64,000 bases of DNA from positions 1 to 64,000 of the forward strand of contig CAWEVI010000038.1 in the NCBI GenBank assembly GCA_963812475.1, written 5' to 3'. This document shows positions 8,106-18,459 of the stretch, in pieces. Position 1 is the first letter of the stretch. Each line of letters starts with the position of its first letter. The notes beneath the pieces were generated by a model, which searched no databases, was not told the DNA's origin, and saw only the letters and a program-made list of their open reading frames with translations. Both the position numbers and the translations under genes were made by a program. Origin of the DNA: JAMXLO01 sp963812475. Lineage in GTDB: Bacteria > Pseudomonadota > Alphaproteobacteria > Acetobacterales > Acetobacteraceae.

Positions 8106-8573
8106 CTAAAGTCCGAGTTCGCTCAGCCCCGGATGATCGGCCGGCCGAGGCCCCTGCGGCTGCCACAGGAAGCGCCGGTTATCGGCGATGATCGGCACGT
8201 CGTTGATGCTGGCGTCGCGGCGGCGCATCAGCCCGGCGTCGTCGAATTCCCACAGCTCGTTGCCATGGGCGCGGAACCAGTCGCCGGCATCGTCGCGCCA
8301 TTGGTACTGGAAGCGCACGGCGATGCGATTGCCGTGAAAGGCCCAGAGTTCCTTGATCAGGCGGTATTCCTGCTCGCGCGCCCATTTGCGCCGCAGAAAC
8401 GCAACGATCTCCGCGCGCCCCCGGAAGAACTCGGCACGATTGCGCCAGCGGCTGTTCTCGGTATAGGCGCCGGCGACCCGTTCCGGATCACGCGTGTTCC
8501 AGGCGTCCTCGGCCAGCCGCACCTTCTGGATCGCGGTGGCCTCGGTGAACGGCGGAAGCGGCGGTCGTGCCAT
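8106..8573 (-). CDS. DUF1348 / NTF2-fold family protein
   Basis: 155 residues. The motifs LAEDAWNTRDPERVAGAYTE, SRWRNRAEFFRGRAEIVAFL and the C-terminal run RDASINDVPI and NRRFLWQPQG mark the DUF1348 branch of the SnoaL/NTF2 superfamily, small cone-shaped proteins that often form dimers. No catalytic role has been established for the family. The start has GGAGGACACC upstream. It follows the SDR gene at 8623 by 49 bases on the same strand and may be co-transcribed with it. Confidence 0.85.
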   Translation of the reverse strand: MARPPLPPFTEATAIQKVRLAEDAWNTRDPERVAGAYTENSRWRNRAEFFRGRAEIVAFLRRKWAREQEYRLIKELWAFHGNRIAVRFQYQWRDDAGDWFRAHGNELWEFDDAGLMRRRDASINDVPIIADNRRFLWQPQGPRPADHPGLSELGL

Positions 8574-8622
8574 GGGCGGTGTCCTCCCTGTTGCATTGCG
8601 CCCTGTCAGTCGCTTGGGGGGC

Positions 8623-9324
8623 CTACGTGTAGCGGATCAGTTCGCCGTGTCTGGTTTCAGTCGGAACGCATAACACCGCCAGCGCCGGCGCTATGTCCGC
8701 CGGCTGCGGCAGCGTCGAGGCATCCTCACCGGGCATTGCCTGGCCGCGCAGGCGCGTTGCCACCGTGCCCGGATCGAACAGATTCACCCGCAACCGTGTC
8801 TGGTGCAATTCGCCGGCCCAGGTCAGCACCAGGTGCTCCATACCTGCCTTGGTGGCACCATAGGCGCCCCAATAGGCCAGCGGCGCGCGCGCCAGAGCAT
8901 CGGTGACGAACACCGCCCGCCCCGCCGGTGCGTTGCGCAGCAAGGGTTCACAGGTGCGGATCAGACGCCACGAAGCGGCCAGGTTGACGGCAATCACGTC
9001 GGCCCAGTCGGCCGGCAGGATATGTCCCACCGGCGTCAATCGGCCCAGCGCGCCGGCATTGTGCACCAGCACATCCAGGCGGCCGAAGCGCTGGAACAGA
9101 CTGGGGCCGATCGCGTCGATCTGTTCGCCCTCGGCAAGGTCGAGTGGCAGCAGCGTGGCGCTGCCGCCCACTGCACGGATCGCATCGTCGGTCTCCTCCA
9201 GGCCGCCTTGTGTGCGCGCGGTGATCACCACGTGCGCGCCGAACCGCGCGAGTGCGACGGCGGTCGCCGCGCCAATGCCGCGGCTGGCGCCCGTCACCAG
9301 CGCTATGGCGTTCGTCAGAGGCAT
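8623..9324 (-). CDS. SDR family oxidoreductase (purF-associated type)
   Basis: 233 residues from MPLTNAIALVTGASRGIGAA. The dinucleotide-binding TGASRGIG, the NAG motif (VLVHNAGALG) and YGATK (Tyr and Lys of the active site) are present. The usual catalytic Ser about 13 residues before Tyr is not seen; the strand reads VFVTDALARAPLAYWGAYGA. The tail LRGQAMPGEDASTLPQPADI resembles the SDR that in many alphaproteobacteria lies directly downstream of purF. Here it is separated from purF by the copper module. Substrate unknown. Confidence 0.85.
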   Translation of the reverse strand: MPLTNAIALVTGASRGIGAATAVALARFGAHVVITARTQGGLEETDDAIRAVGGSATLLPLDLAEGEQIDAIGPSLFQRFGRLDVLVHNAGALGRLTPVGHILPADWADVIAVNLAASWRLIRTCEPLLRNAPAGRAVFVTDALARAPLAYWGAYGATKAGMEHLVLTWAGELHQTRLRVNLFDPGTVATRLRGQAMPGEDASTLPQPADIAPALAVLCVPTETRHGELIRYT

Positions 9325-9687
9325 TGCCGTGATGTTACAGGTCGCAGGGGGCCGAGGCGGAACAATGGGTTCGGCTGAATGCAATAGTTCCGTTGCTTGC
9401 TGTCAATCCCACCGTGTTCCTCGATTCCGCCATTGCGTGTGGTTGCCGTCATCCACCGGATGCACCTCATCATCCCCCGCGTATATCTCGTCATTCCCGG
9501 TGAAAGCGGGAACCCAGGATACCGATGCCGGCGCGGATCCCGCATGGGTCCCCGCCTTCGCGGGGATGACGAAGTGGGGCGCGGGGATGACGAAGTGGGG
9601 CGCGGGGATGACGAAGTGGGGCGCGAGGTGACGACGCCGAGGACGAGATCACGCGATGCTAAAAATAACATGCGCCGCCAGCCGGGC
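9325..9687. other. Intergenic region with REP-like palindromes and a short tandem repeat
   Basis: No gene is supported. Two imperfect palindromes are present: TTCCCG...CGGGAA (9494-9512) and TCCCCG...CGGGGA (9549-9566). These match the common scattered elements read as GTCATTCCCG...CGGGGATGAC. A 21-base unit then repeats three times (9561-9623). Confidence 0.6.
9561..9623. repeat. Three tandem copies of a 21-base unit
   Basis: The unit begins CGGGGATGACGAAGTGGGGC and is repeated identically at 9561, 9582 and 9603. It grows out of the right arm of the neighbouring REP-like palindrome, so replication slippage on that element is a simple explanation. Confidence 0.85.
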
Positions 9688-10281
9688 TCACCGCAGAAGT
9701 TGTGCCAGACGCTCGGCTATCCGCTCGGGGTATGCCATGGCGACGAAGCGCCCATCGGGATCCATGATGTCGATCGTCGCGGCGTGGCTCATGGCATAAT
9801 CTCCGTCCGCGCGATCGTAGCGCCGTGCGTGAATGCGATAGGCCGTCTCCGCGACGGCCACCTGCTCCGGCGTACCGGTAAGGCCGATGATGTTGGCACC
9901 TTCGAACGCACCGACATAATCCTTCATGACCACCGGCGTGTCCCGCTGCGGATCGACGGTGATGAAAAGCACCTGAACCTTCTGGCGCTCCGCCGGGTCG
10001 AGTTGATCGAGCGCCTCGGCCATCTCGTTGAGAGCCGTGGGGCAGGCATCCGGGCAATGGGTATAGCCGAAATAAACGAGCAGCCATCGACCGCGAAACT
10101 GCGCATCGGTGACCGTCTGTCCATCCTGATCAACAAGGGTGAACTGTCCGCCGATCTCGCTGGTGGCTTCCCTTGGCGATATCGGGTTCGCCGCCAACGC
10201 CGCCCGCGGACCGGCGCAACAGGCGGCGGCGAGCACCAGGATGGCGAAAATCTGCATCGGCGCATGCGCAAACCGGCTCAT
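9688..10281 (-). CDS. SCO1/SenC family copper chaperone
   Basis: 197 residues with an N-terminal hydrophobic signal/anchor (residues about 9-30). The thioredoxin-like domain carries the copper-binding CxxxC in YFGYTHCPDACPTAL and the partner histidine in YAMSHAATIDIMDPDG; VLFITVDPQRDTP is also conserved. SCO proteins deliver or reduce copper for the CuA site of cytochrome oxidase in the periplasm. The start overlaps the stop of the PCuAC gene (ATGA), so the two are translated together, and PCuAC/SCO partnership is well established. Confidence 0.93.
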   Translation of the reverse strand: MSRFAHAPMQIFAILVLAAACCAGPRAALAANPISPREATSEIGGQFTLVDQDGQTVTDAQFRGRWLLVYFGYTHCPDACPTALNEMAEALDQLDPAERQKVQVLFITVDPQRDTPVVMKDYVGAFEGANIIGLTGTPEQVAVAETAYRIHARRYDRADGDYAMSHAATIDIMDPDGRFVAMAYPERIAERLAQLLR

Positions 10282-10820
10282 CGGCTGGCACCTTCGGTCA
10301 GATGGCCGCCGCCATGCGGCATCGCCGCGTGGGCGAACGCGCTACCGCCATCATCGGTTGGGCCCATGGCGCCCAGCCGTTCGACCCTCACGGTCACCTC
10401 GCGGCTGCCAGCCTTCTCGAAAGTAAGGGTGAGCGGGAAACTGTCCCCAGCCTTGAGCTTCTGATTCAGATCAATCAGCATCACGTGGAGGAGGCCGCCT
10501 GGCTTCAACTCGACCTCCTGACCGGCCGGCACCGCCAACCCGCCCTCGACTTCGCGCATCTGCATGACCCCGTTCTCCTCCAGATGGGTATGGAGTTCGG
10601 CCTTGCCGGCGACGGGCGACGCAAGGCCGATCAACCGGTCGTCGGTCGCCGATGCGATCCGGAAGTAAACGGCGCCGGTCCTGGCCGCCCCTGGCGTCGC
10701 GCGCGCCCATGCATGCTCGATTTTGGGGCCACCGTCGTCGGCGACGCCCACGTTCATGGTCGCAAGGGGCAGCAACATCACCGCGGCGGCGATCATCGAC
10801 AGGCGAAGCATCACAGCCAT
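10278..10820 (-). CDS. PCuAC-type periplasmic copper chaperone
   Basis: 180 residues with a signal peptide ending near VGVADD. The domain (about residues 34-150) starts KIEHAWARATPGAARTGAVY and has the copper ligands in HTHLEENGVMQM and HVMLIDL, matching the H(M)x10Mx21HxM pattern. A His/Met-rich tail (AFAHAAMPHGGGH) could add metal sites. PCuAC proteins carry Cu(I) to cytochrome c oxidase with SCO. It is first in a two-gene operon with the SCO gene. Confidence 0.92.
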   Translation of the reverse strand: MAVMLRLSMIAAAVMLLPLATMNVGVADDGGPKIEHAWARATPGAARTGAVYFRIASATDDRLIGLASPVAGKAELHTHLEENGVMQMREVEGGLAVPAGQEVELKPGGLLHVMLIDLNQKLKAGDSFPLTLTFEKAGSREVTVRVERLGAMGPTDDGGSAFAHAAMPHGGGHLTEGASR

Positions 10821-10956
10821 CCTTCGGTCTCACGGAGCGCGCCGTTACGCCAACCGCTCACGACTTGTAATCAATTGCAATCGCGGCGTAAAGTCATTTC
10901 GATTTCGTTGTCAGTTCGTTCGGCGCGTGCCACGCACCGCCGCCGCCTCGGAAGCG

Positions 10957-13494
10957 TTACCGCGCCACGTCGCCAAGAGCGTAACCGGGGAACGAGGACA
11001 TAGCGGCTGCGTCGGCGGGCGCGGCGTGCCTGTGGACCAACACCGCACGGATCTGCTGGCCCAGATCTTCGAGCTGGAACGGCTTTGGGATCAGCGGCAC
11101 GCCCTCGCGCAGGGCCTCCTGGGTGCCGCCCGCATAACCGGTGGTGAGAAGCACCCGGACGTACGGGTAGCGCTGCCGGATCAAGCGGGCAAGCTCCACG
11201 CCGCTCATTCCGCCGGGCATCATGATGTCGCTGAATACGAGGTCGATGTCCGGGGTGCTGGCGAGCTGGCTGAGCGCGCTGCGTGCGTCGCTTGCCAGCA
11301 GGGTTCGATAGCCGAGCTTCTGGAGCAGGGTCTGGCTGACCGCGGCCACCGCCAGATCGTCCTCGACGACCAGGATCGTTTCGTTGCCGCCAGCCGGCAT
11401 CTTGGCGACGCCATCCGCCTGGCTGGCGATCTCCGACCCGCTGCGCGGCAGATGGAGCATGATCGAGGTCCCGCGCGCCAGTGCGGTTTCGACCGTCGCC
11501 ATACCGCCCGACTGCCTGGCGAAGCCGAAGACCTGCGACAATCCCAGGCCGGTACCCTGGCCGACCGGCTTGGTCGTGAAGAACGGTTCGAAAACCTTGG
11601 TCAGATTGTCCGCCGAAATGCCGTCGCCGGTATCCGCGAGGGTCAGCACAACGAAGTCGCCGGCAAGTTCGATCGGCGCGGAATTCCCGGTCAACGTCAC
11701 GTTTCTCGCGCTGACGACGAACTTCCCGCCGTTTGGCATCGCATCGCGCGCATTGACAGCAATGTTGAGGATCGCCAGCTCCAGCTCCCCTGCATCGATC
11801 TCGATCGGCCAGATCGTCGCCGGCACGTCGAGCACGACCGCGATGTCGCCACGAAACGAACCGACGATCATCTCCCGCAACCGCGTCAGCCAATCCGAAA
11901 GATCGATGACGCTTGGACTGAGAGCCTGCTGTCGCGAGAATCCCAGGAGTTGGCGGGTCAGGCGCGCGCCGCGCTGGCTCGCACGATCGATCGCGTCGAG
12001 CGCACGAACGTGCCGCTCCTCGTCGATCTCCGCGCGCAGCATCTCGGTATTGCCGGAGACAACCAGCAAAAGGTTGTTGAAATCATGCGCAATGCCGCCG
12101 GTAAGCTGGCCGACCGCCTCGAGGCGCTGCGCCTGCCGCAACGCCGCCTCGGTGCGCCGTTGCGCGGTAACGTCGGTCACGAATGCCAGGATCCGCTGGA
12201 ATGTTCCCATGCAGTCGCGGTCGATCTGTGTCGATATCACAACATCGAGGATCTCACCAGATTTGCGGACAAGCTGGTGCTCGCTGTCGCGTGCACCGCC
12301 GGCGTCGATCGCACGGCGCCACTCCTTGGTCACCGCGATCGCCGAGGCTGCGGTATGGAAGCTGGTGATCTGACAGCCGATCACCTCGTCCCGCTCATAG
12401 CCGAGCAGTTCGAGCCAGCGGTCGCTCACCGCCGTCAGATTCCCATCGCCATCACAGGCATGCATCGGAACCGGTGTCCTGGCGTAGATCCCGCGATAGT
12501 TCGCCTCGCTGTCCTCGGCACGCCGGAGCGCGTCTTCTTCACTGCGCGCGCGCCGGATGACCGCGGTCGCGGTCAGCAAAAGCGCGACCGCGGCCGCCAA
12601 GGTCAGTGCTCCGAAGGCCAGGACGCTCGGCAGCCATTCGATGACGAAATTCCCACGATCGACCGCACTGACGATGTAGAGCGGATATCCCGGCAGTTTG
12701 CGATATCCCAAAGTCCGCGCGATGCCATCGATGGGTGAGGGCGAACGGTCGAACTGCCCGAACTCGGCCGACCGCATCTTGTCCATCGCAATCTGACTGA
12801 AATGCAACGGACGATCGATGGCGGCCATCGGCGGGTCGGGATAGCGCGCCAGGACGGTGCCATCCTCACGCACCAGGCTTACGCTGTCGCCTGGCGAGAC
12901 AAGCTGTCGCCAGAACTGGGTCAGATGGTTCGGCGAAATGTTGAGAGCGGCGATACCGCGGAACGATCCGTCACGGTCGGAAAGACGCTTCACGACGCTG
13001 AAGATCGGCTGATCGGTAAGCCGGCTGATGAAAGGGCCATCGACGACAAGCTCGGTTCCCGCCCGCGCCGCCTGAAAGTAGGAGCTGTCCGCGACGTTGG
13101 CGTCCATCGAGGCTGCCACGTCGATCGGCACGGGATCCGCGGTGCTGGAAATCTGCTGATTTCCTTGCGCATCCGCGATGAATACGCGCTCGATCTCGGC
13201 AATGCCGGTGACCAGATCTCGGAGGTTACGGTCGAGCTCAGGTTGCCGGGCCGTAATCTCGGACCAGCTCAACCCATCGATACGGTCTGCGACGCGCGCC
13301 AGGATAATCGCCTCCGACTGCAACAACCTCTGCGTGTCTTCGTTGAGCAACTCAACTTGTCGGCCGATCGTAACCGCCGCGTCGCGCCTCACCCGATCCC
13401 ATGTCCACCACGCCATCGCGGCGAGCAGCAATGCCGGGCCGAGGACCGTGGCGAGCAGGAGCGCCTTGAAGGAAACCCGTGACTTTCGTGTCAT
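10957..13494 (-). CDS. Hybrid sensor histidine kinase/response regulator
   Basis: 845 residues. Order: transmembrane helix (about 10-28), periplasmic Cache-like sensor (about 40-275, with VVDGPFISRLTDQPIFSVVK), second helix (about 285-310), PAS domain (about 330-450), HisKA with GGIAHDFNNLL (phospho-His), HATPase with NIAVNARDAM, GDGIS and GTGLGLSQV, and a C-terminal receiver with DLVFSDIMMPGGMSG (phospho-Asp). The HDFNN subclass commonly passes phosphate through its own receiver. No separate response regulator is adjacent. It lies 136 bases upstream of the copper chaperone operon on the same strand, but whether it senses copper is inference. Confidence 0.93.
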   Translation of the reverse strand: MTRKSRVSFKALLLATVLGPALLLAAMAWWTWDRVRRDAAVTIGRQVELLNEDTQRLLQSEAIILARVADRIDGLSWSEITARQPELDRNLRDLVTGIAEIERVFIADAQGNQQISSTADPVPIDVAASMDANVADSSYFQAARAGTELVVDGPFISRLTDQPIFSVVKRLSDRDGSFRGIAALNISPNHLTQFWRQLVSPGDSVSLVREDGTVLARYPDPPMAAIDRPLHFSQIAMDKMRSAEFGQFDRSPSPIDGIARTLGYRKLPGYPLYIVSAVDRGNFVIEWLPSVLAFGALTLAAAVALLLTATAVIRRARSEEDALRRAEDSEANYRGIYARTPVPMHACDGDGNLTAVSDRWLELLGYERDEVIGCQITSFHTAASAIAVTKEWRRAIDAGGARDSEHQLVRKSGEILDVVISTQIDRDCMGTFQRILAFVTDVTAQRRTEAALRQAQRLEAVGQLTGGIAHDFNNLLLVVSGNTEMLRAEIDEERHVRALDAIDRASQRGARLTRQLLGFSRQQALSPSVIDLSDWLTRLREMIVGSFRGDIAVVLDVPATIWPIEIDAGELELAILNIAVNARDAMPNGGKFVVSARNVTLTGNSAPIELAGDFVVLTLADTGDGISADNLTKVFEPFFTTKPVGQGTGLGLSQVFGFARQSGGMATVETALARGTSIMLHLPRSGSEIASQADGVAKMPAGGNETILVVEDDLAVAAVSQTLLQKLGYRTLLASDARSALSQLASTPDIDLVFSDIMMPGGMSGVELARLIRQRYPYVRVLLTTGYAGGTQEALREGVPLIPKPFQLEDLGQQIRAVLVHRHAAPADAAAMSSFPGYALGDVAR

Positions 13495-13846
13495 TGGGAA
13501 CAGTTCGCGCCCGGATGGAATTCGCGTGACAGCATCGGCAATTCCTATGCGGACGCGGTCCCCGACGCAAGAGCCGTGTCGCTAGCGATCTATAATGTGC
13601 GATGCCGGCAATTCCGTTGCTTGCCGTAACATTCATTATCTTGAAATCTTGACATAAGGTGGTTGTTGTTCTGTCGAACAAACCGCTCCTCAATTCCAGA
13701 GATTGCATTCCCGGAGCAATTTCGGTAATGGTGCGGCCGTCTCCACCCTTCCCCACGCTGCGGAAGGCAATGCCACCGAGACCGAGCAAGCGCGCCGTCA
13801 GAGCGATTGCGCCTGGACCAGGCATGACATCACACGGAGAGCACCC
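13495..13846. other. Divergent promoter region between the histidine kinase and the Csp1-like gene
   Basis: No gene is supported. A consensus -35 box TTGACA lies at 13649-13654 reading toward the Csp1-like gene, but the -10 region 17 bases on (TGTCGA) is weak. The stretch 13610-13680 is AT-rich compared with its surroundings, as expected for a control region. Confidence 0.35.
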
Positions 13847-14278
13847 ATGGAACGCCGCGATTTCATCACTGCCGCCGCCACTATCGCCGCCATCGGGGTG
13901 GCATCCGAGGCATTTGCTCAAGGTGCCGGAGCAGCAAGCATGCATCCTCCGAAATACAAGGCATTGCAGGATGCCAGCGGCCGCTGTGTCGCGGCGGCCA
14001 ATGACTGTCTCCGGCATTGCCTCGGCATGCTGTCCATGAAGGATGTCAGCATGGCCGGCTGCACCAATTCAGCCTATCAGGTCGTGGCGGCCTGTGGCGC
14101 CCTGCAAACACTGGCCGCCGTCAATTCGACATACCTTCCCGCTTTCGCCAGGGCCGTGGGCGAGATCTGCATCGCATGCCAGAAAGAGTGCGAGAAGTTT
14201 CCGAACGTCGCCGAGTGCAACGCCTGCGGCATCGCGTGCAAATCCTGCGCCGAGGAGTGTCGCAAGACTTCCGCCTGA
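13847..14278 (+). CDS. Csp1-type copper storage protein (four-helix bundle, Tat-exported)
   Basis: 143 residues. The N-terminus MERRDFITAAATIAAIGVAS has a twin-arginine motif and an AFA-Q cleavage site; the start is set there although the frame is open further upstream. The mature part contains 13 cysteines in a helical CxxxC-like spacing (CVAANDCLRHC, EICIACQKEC, AECNACGIACKSCAEEC). This equals the cysteine number reported for the methanotroph Csp1, in which the thiols line a four-helix bundle and bind many Cu(I) ions. The protein should store or buffer copper in the periplasm. It sits between a sensor kinase and a CusF-like gene. Confidence 0.9.
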   Translation: MERRDFITAAATIAAIGVASEAFAQGAGAASMHPPKYKALQDASGRCVAAANDCLRHCLGMLSMKDVSMAGCTNSAYQVVAACGALQTLAAVNSTYLPAFARAVGEICIACQKECEKFPNVAECNACGIACKSCAEECRKTSA

Positions 14279-14330
14279 GCGGTTCGAATTCAGATTGGGG
14301 AAGCCGGCTTGCCGCGGACGCGCCGCGCGA

Positions 14331-14690
14331 TCATTCGGTGTGCCCGACAATCTTCAGGGCGACAATGGTGTAGGTTTTCCCCTCGACACTGAATTCGATC
14401 TTGTCGCCGGGCCGCACGCCGTTGGCGAGCGCTCGCGGGTTCACCGGGAACGTCATCTCCATGGCCGGCATCAGGCCCTCGATCGCCTCGTGATTGATCG
14501 TCAGTGACCCGGCGGGTTCAATGGCGGTGACGACGCCAACACCGTGAAAGGCGTTGCGGGTTTCGCTCTGCTGCGTCTGTGCCATCGTCAGCGGGGCGTT
14601 TTCACCGACGGCGGCCGACCTGGCTCCCGCGACGGTCAGCATCAGCAGCACGCCCGTGGCGCAGGCATACCCCGCAAGCCTGCTGTTCAT
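14331..14690 (-). CDS. CusF-like periplasmic copper-binding protein
   Basis: 119 residues with a signal peptide (ACATGVLLMLTVAGARSAAV). The OB-fold CusF_Ec domain is visible as GVGVVTAIEPAGSLTINHEA, then LMPAMEMTFPV and GDKIEFSVEGKTYTIVALK. His in INHEAI and the Met pair in MPAMEM are the positions used by CusF for Cu(I)/Ag(I). CusF normally feeds a CusCBA efflux pump, but no pump gene is in the window. It is convergent with the Csp1-like gene, with 52 bases between stops. Confidence 0.88.
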   Translation of the reverse strand: MNSRLAGYACATGVLLMLTVAGARSAAVGENAPLTMAQTQQSETRNAFHGVGVVTAIEPAGSLTINHEAIEGLMPAMEMTFPVNPRALANGVRPGDKIEFSVEGKTYTIVALKIVGHTE

Positions 14691-14758
14691 CGAACCCTCC
14701 CGCTACTCTTTGGAACGGATCCCGCCTGACACGTAACGCGCCACCAACGACGGCGCCG

Positions 14759-16229
14759 TCAGCGGCTTTCCTCCAGCAGGCTGAGTTGCCGTTCAGCGTT
14801 GTCCGCCTGATCGGGCAGCGCGATCGGATAGTCGCCCGTGAAGCACGCGTCGCAATAGTGTGGCCGCGCCGGGTCGCGTTCCGATTTGCCAAGCGCGCGA
14901 TACAGACCATCCAGCGAAATGAAGGCCAGGCTGTCGGCGTCGATCTGTTCGGCCATCGCCTCGACTGAGTTGCGTGCCGCCAGCAGTTCGCTGCGCTGTG
15001 GCGTGTCGATGCCGTAGAAGCAGGAGTGCGTGGTGGGCGGCGAGGAGATGCGCATATGCACCTCCTTGGCGCCGGCCTGACGCACCATCTCGACGATCTT
15101 GCGGCTGGTAGTGCCACGCACGATCGAGTCATCCACCAGGATGACCCGGCGGCCTTCCAGCGCAGTCCGGTTGGCGGAATGCTTCAGTTTGACGCCGAGA
15201 TGGCGGATGCGGTCCGACGGCTCGATGAAGGTGCGTCCGACATAGTGGTTGCGAATGATACCAAGTTCGAACGGGATGCCGCTTTCCACCGCATAGCCCA
15301 TCGCCGCCGGCACACCGGAATCCGGCACCGGCACCACAACGTCGGCTGGCACACCCGTCTCGCGCGCAAGCTCCGCGCCGATGCGCTTGCGGGCGTCATA
15401 GACCGGCGTCCCCTCCATCACCAAATCCGGCCGGGCGAAATAGATGTATTCAAACACGCAGAACCGTTCCCGGGAGCGGCCGAACGGCTTGATGCTGTGC
15501 ACGCCCTGATCGTTGATCACCACGATCTCGCCGGGCTCCACGTCGCGCACGAATTCGGCGCCGACTATATCCAGCGCGCAGGTCTCCGAGGCCAGCACCC
15601 AGCCGCCGGTCCCCTCGGTGCCAATGCGCCCCAGGATCAGCGGCCGCACGCCGAGCGGATCGCGCACGCCCATCAACGCCTCGGTGGCCAGCGCCACCAG
15701 CGAATACGCCCCGATCACCTGCTTCAGCGCGTCGATCAGCCGATCGACCACGGTGGAGTAGAGGCTGATCGCGATCAGATGGACGAACACCTCGGAATCG
15801 GTAGTGGACTGGAACAGGCACCCGCGACGGACCAGCGTGCGCCGCAGCACGTGCGCGTTGGTCAGGTTGCCGTTATGCGCCACCGCGAAGCCGCCGAACT
15901 CGAAATCCGCATACAGCGGCTGCACGTTGCGCAGGATCGTGTCGCCGGTCGTGGCGTAGCGGTTGTGGCCGATGGCGGTAGTGCCGCGCAACCCGGCGAT
16001 CACGCGCGCATCGCCGAAATTGTCGCCGACCAGGCCCAGGCCCCGGTGGGAGTGGAAGTGACTGCCGTCGAAACTCACGATGCCCGCTGAATTCCTGGCC
16101 GCGATGCTGGAGGGCGTGGAGGCCGAGAGCGGTCACCGCCGCGGCGTCGGGCACGTTCCAGACGCCGAACACGCCGCACTCGTCGTGGAACTTGTCATCC
16201 GTGAGGATGCGGGACGAAGCGGGGTTCAT
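14759..16229 (-). CDS. purF: Amidophosphoribosyltransferase PurF, with an apparent frameshift
   Basis: PurF makes 5-phosphoribosylamine from PRPP and glutamine, the first step of purine synthesis. The N-terminal glutaminase part starts at 16229 (MNPASSRILTDDKFHDECGV; the Cys of ECGVFG is the nucleophile after propeptide removal), with AGGAGAGCC upstream. The frame breaks at about 16088-16091, where one extra base turns the expected QESAGIVS into QEFSGHRE. The rest runs intact to 14759, with GHNRYATTG, NGNLTN and the PRPP loop VILVDDSIVRGTTSR. Because purF is a core gene and all else is conserved, a sequence error is the likeliest reason. It ends the radA-cvpA-purF series. Confidence 0.9.
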
Positions 16230-16241
16230 GCCTTGGCTCTC

Positions 16242-16823
16242 CTAATCACGAATGAGCGGTTTGCCGACAGCCCTGCCTTGCGGGTTGGCGTGCAGCAGGG
16301 CCTCCGCCGTGGTCGCGCGGCCCGGTGGGGGCGCATACAACCGCGGGCGGTACTCGACTGGCAGTTTTTCCCTCACCCAATGGGCACCCTGGTACACGAA
16401 GTAGAGCGACCGGGCCTCGAGCACGGGTTCCGGCCAGCGTTCCAGCGGGATCACCATACCGGTCGCGATATAGGCAAGGATGACCAGCGCTGCACCCCGG
16501 ACGAGGCCGAATACCAGACCCAGCGTACGGTCAATGCCGCCGATCGGCGAGGCGCGCACCAGGGCGCCGATCCATCGCGAGATGAGCAGCAGCACGATCA
16601 GGGTGACCAGGAGCACGACGCCGAAGGCAACCGGATCGATCCAGGGCGAGGTTCCGAGCCATTCCTGGAAGCGCGGTCTGGCGTATGGCAGCGTCCAGAC
16701 CGCGGCGGCGACCGCCCCGACCCAGGCGCCCAGGCCAAGCACCTCGCGCACCAGGCCACGCATGAATGCAAGCAGCGCGGATATCGCCAGCACGGCGAAC
16801 ACAACGAGGTCGACCCAGGTCAT
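16242..16823 (-). CDS. cvpA: CvpA family membrane protein
   Basis: 193 residues. The start MTWVDLVVFAVLAISALLAF, followed by GLVREVLGL, is the conserved CvpA N-terminus, with four hydrophobic helices (about 5-20, 28-47, 65-85, 102-125). The internal GGIDRTLGLVFGLVRG is also typical. CvpA was named for colicin V production but is generally linked to envelope homeostasis; its exact function is unsettled. Its usual partner purF follows 12 bases later on the same strand, so co-transcription is likely. Confidence 0.93.
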   Translation of the reverse strand: MTWVDLVVFAVLAISALLAFMRGLVREVLGLGAWVGAVAAAVWTLPYARPRFQEWLGTSPWIDPVAFGVVLLVTLIVLLLISRWIGALVRASPIGGIDRTLGLVFGLVRGAALVILAYIATGMVIPLERWPEPVLEARSLYFVYQGAHWVREKLPVEYRPRLYAPPPGRATTAEALLHANPQGRAVGKPLIRD

Positions 16824-16951
16824 TCGTCCGATCCCGGATGATGCGAGTAACGCTTCGCACGTCCGACACTTCGCGATCGCATCATCAAACCGTCACGCAA
16901 GGAGGAGCTGGCGGGTTTATCGGCCGCAATGCTGGCGGCGCCAAGCCACGA

Positions 16952-18340
<1,389 letters not shown>

Positions 18341-18459
18341 GGCGCCCCATTCGGTGTCCAACATCGTTTGGACGCCTTGCCGAATGGTTTACACGGCGGC
18401 CGCGGATTCGCAGTCACTTTCAGGCCGCCCGCATAGGCGGAACTCCGGGCTCGGCCTCG

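Noticed and set aside
9561..9623. CRISPR-like array
   Set aside because: Three adjacent 21-base copies without spacers are a tandem repeat, not a repeat-spacer array, and no cas gene is present.
10723..12738. 671-codon plus-strand open frame across the histidine kinase gene
   Set aside because: It is antisense to clear kinase domains, is rich in Arg/His/Gln as expected for a GC-rich shadow frame, and has no domain.
13649..13677. Strong sigma-70 promoter for the Csp1-like gene
   Set aside because: The -35 box is perfect but the -10 region is poor; it is mentioned only as a weak candidate.
18365..18459. Possible integration site next to radA
   Set aside because: No tRNA, direct repeat or integrase was found at this edge of the catabolic block, so no attachment site can be claimed.
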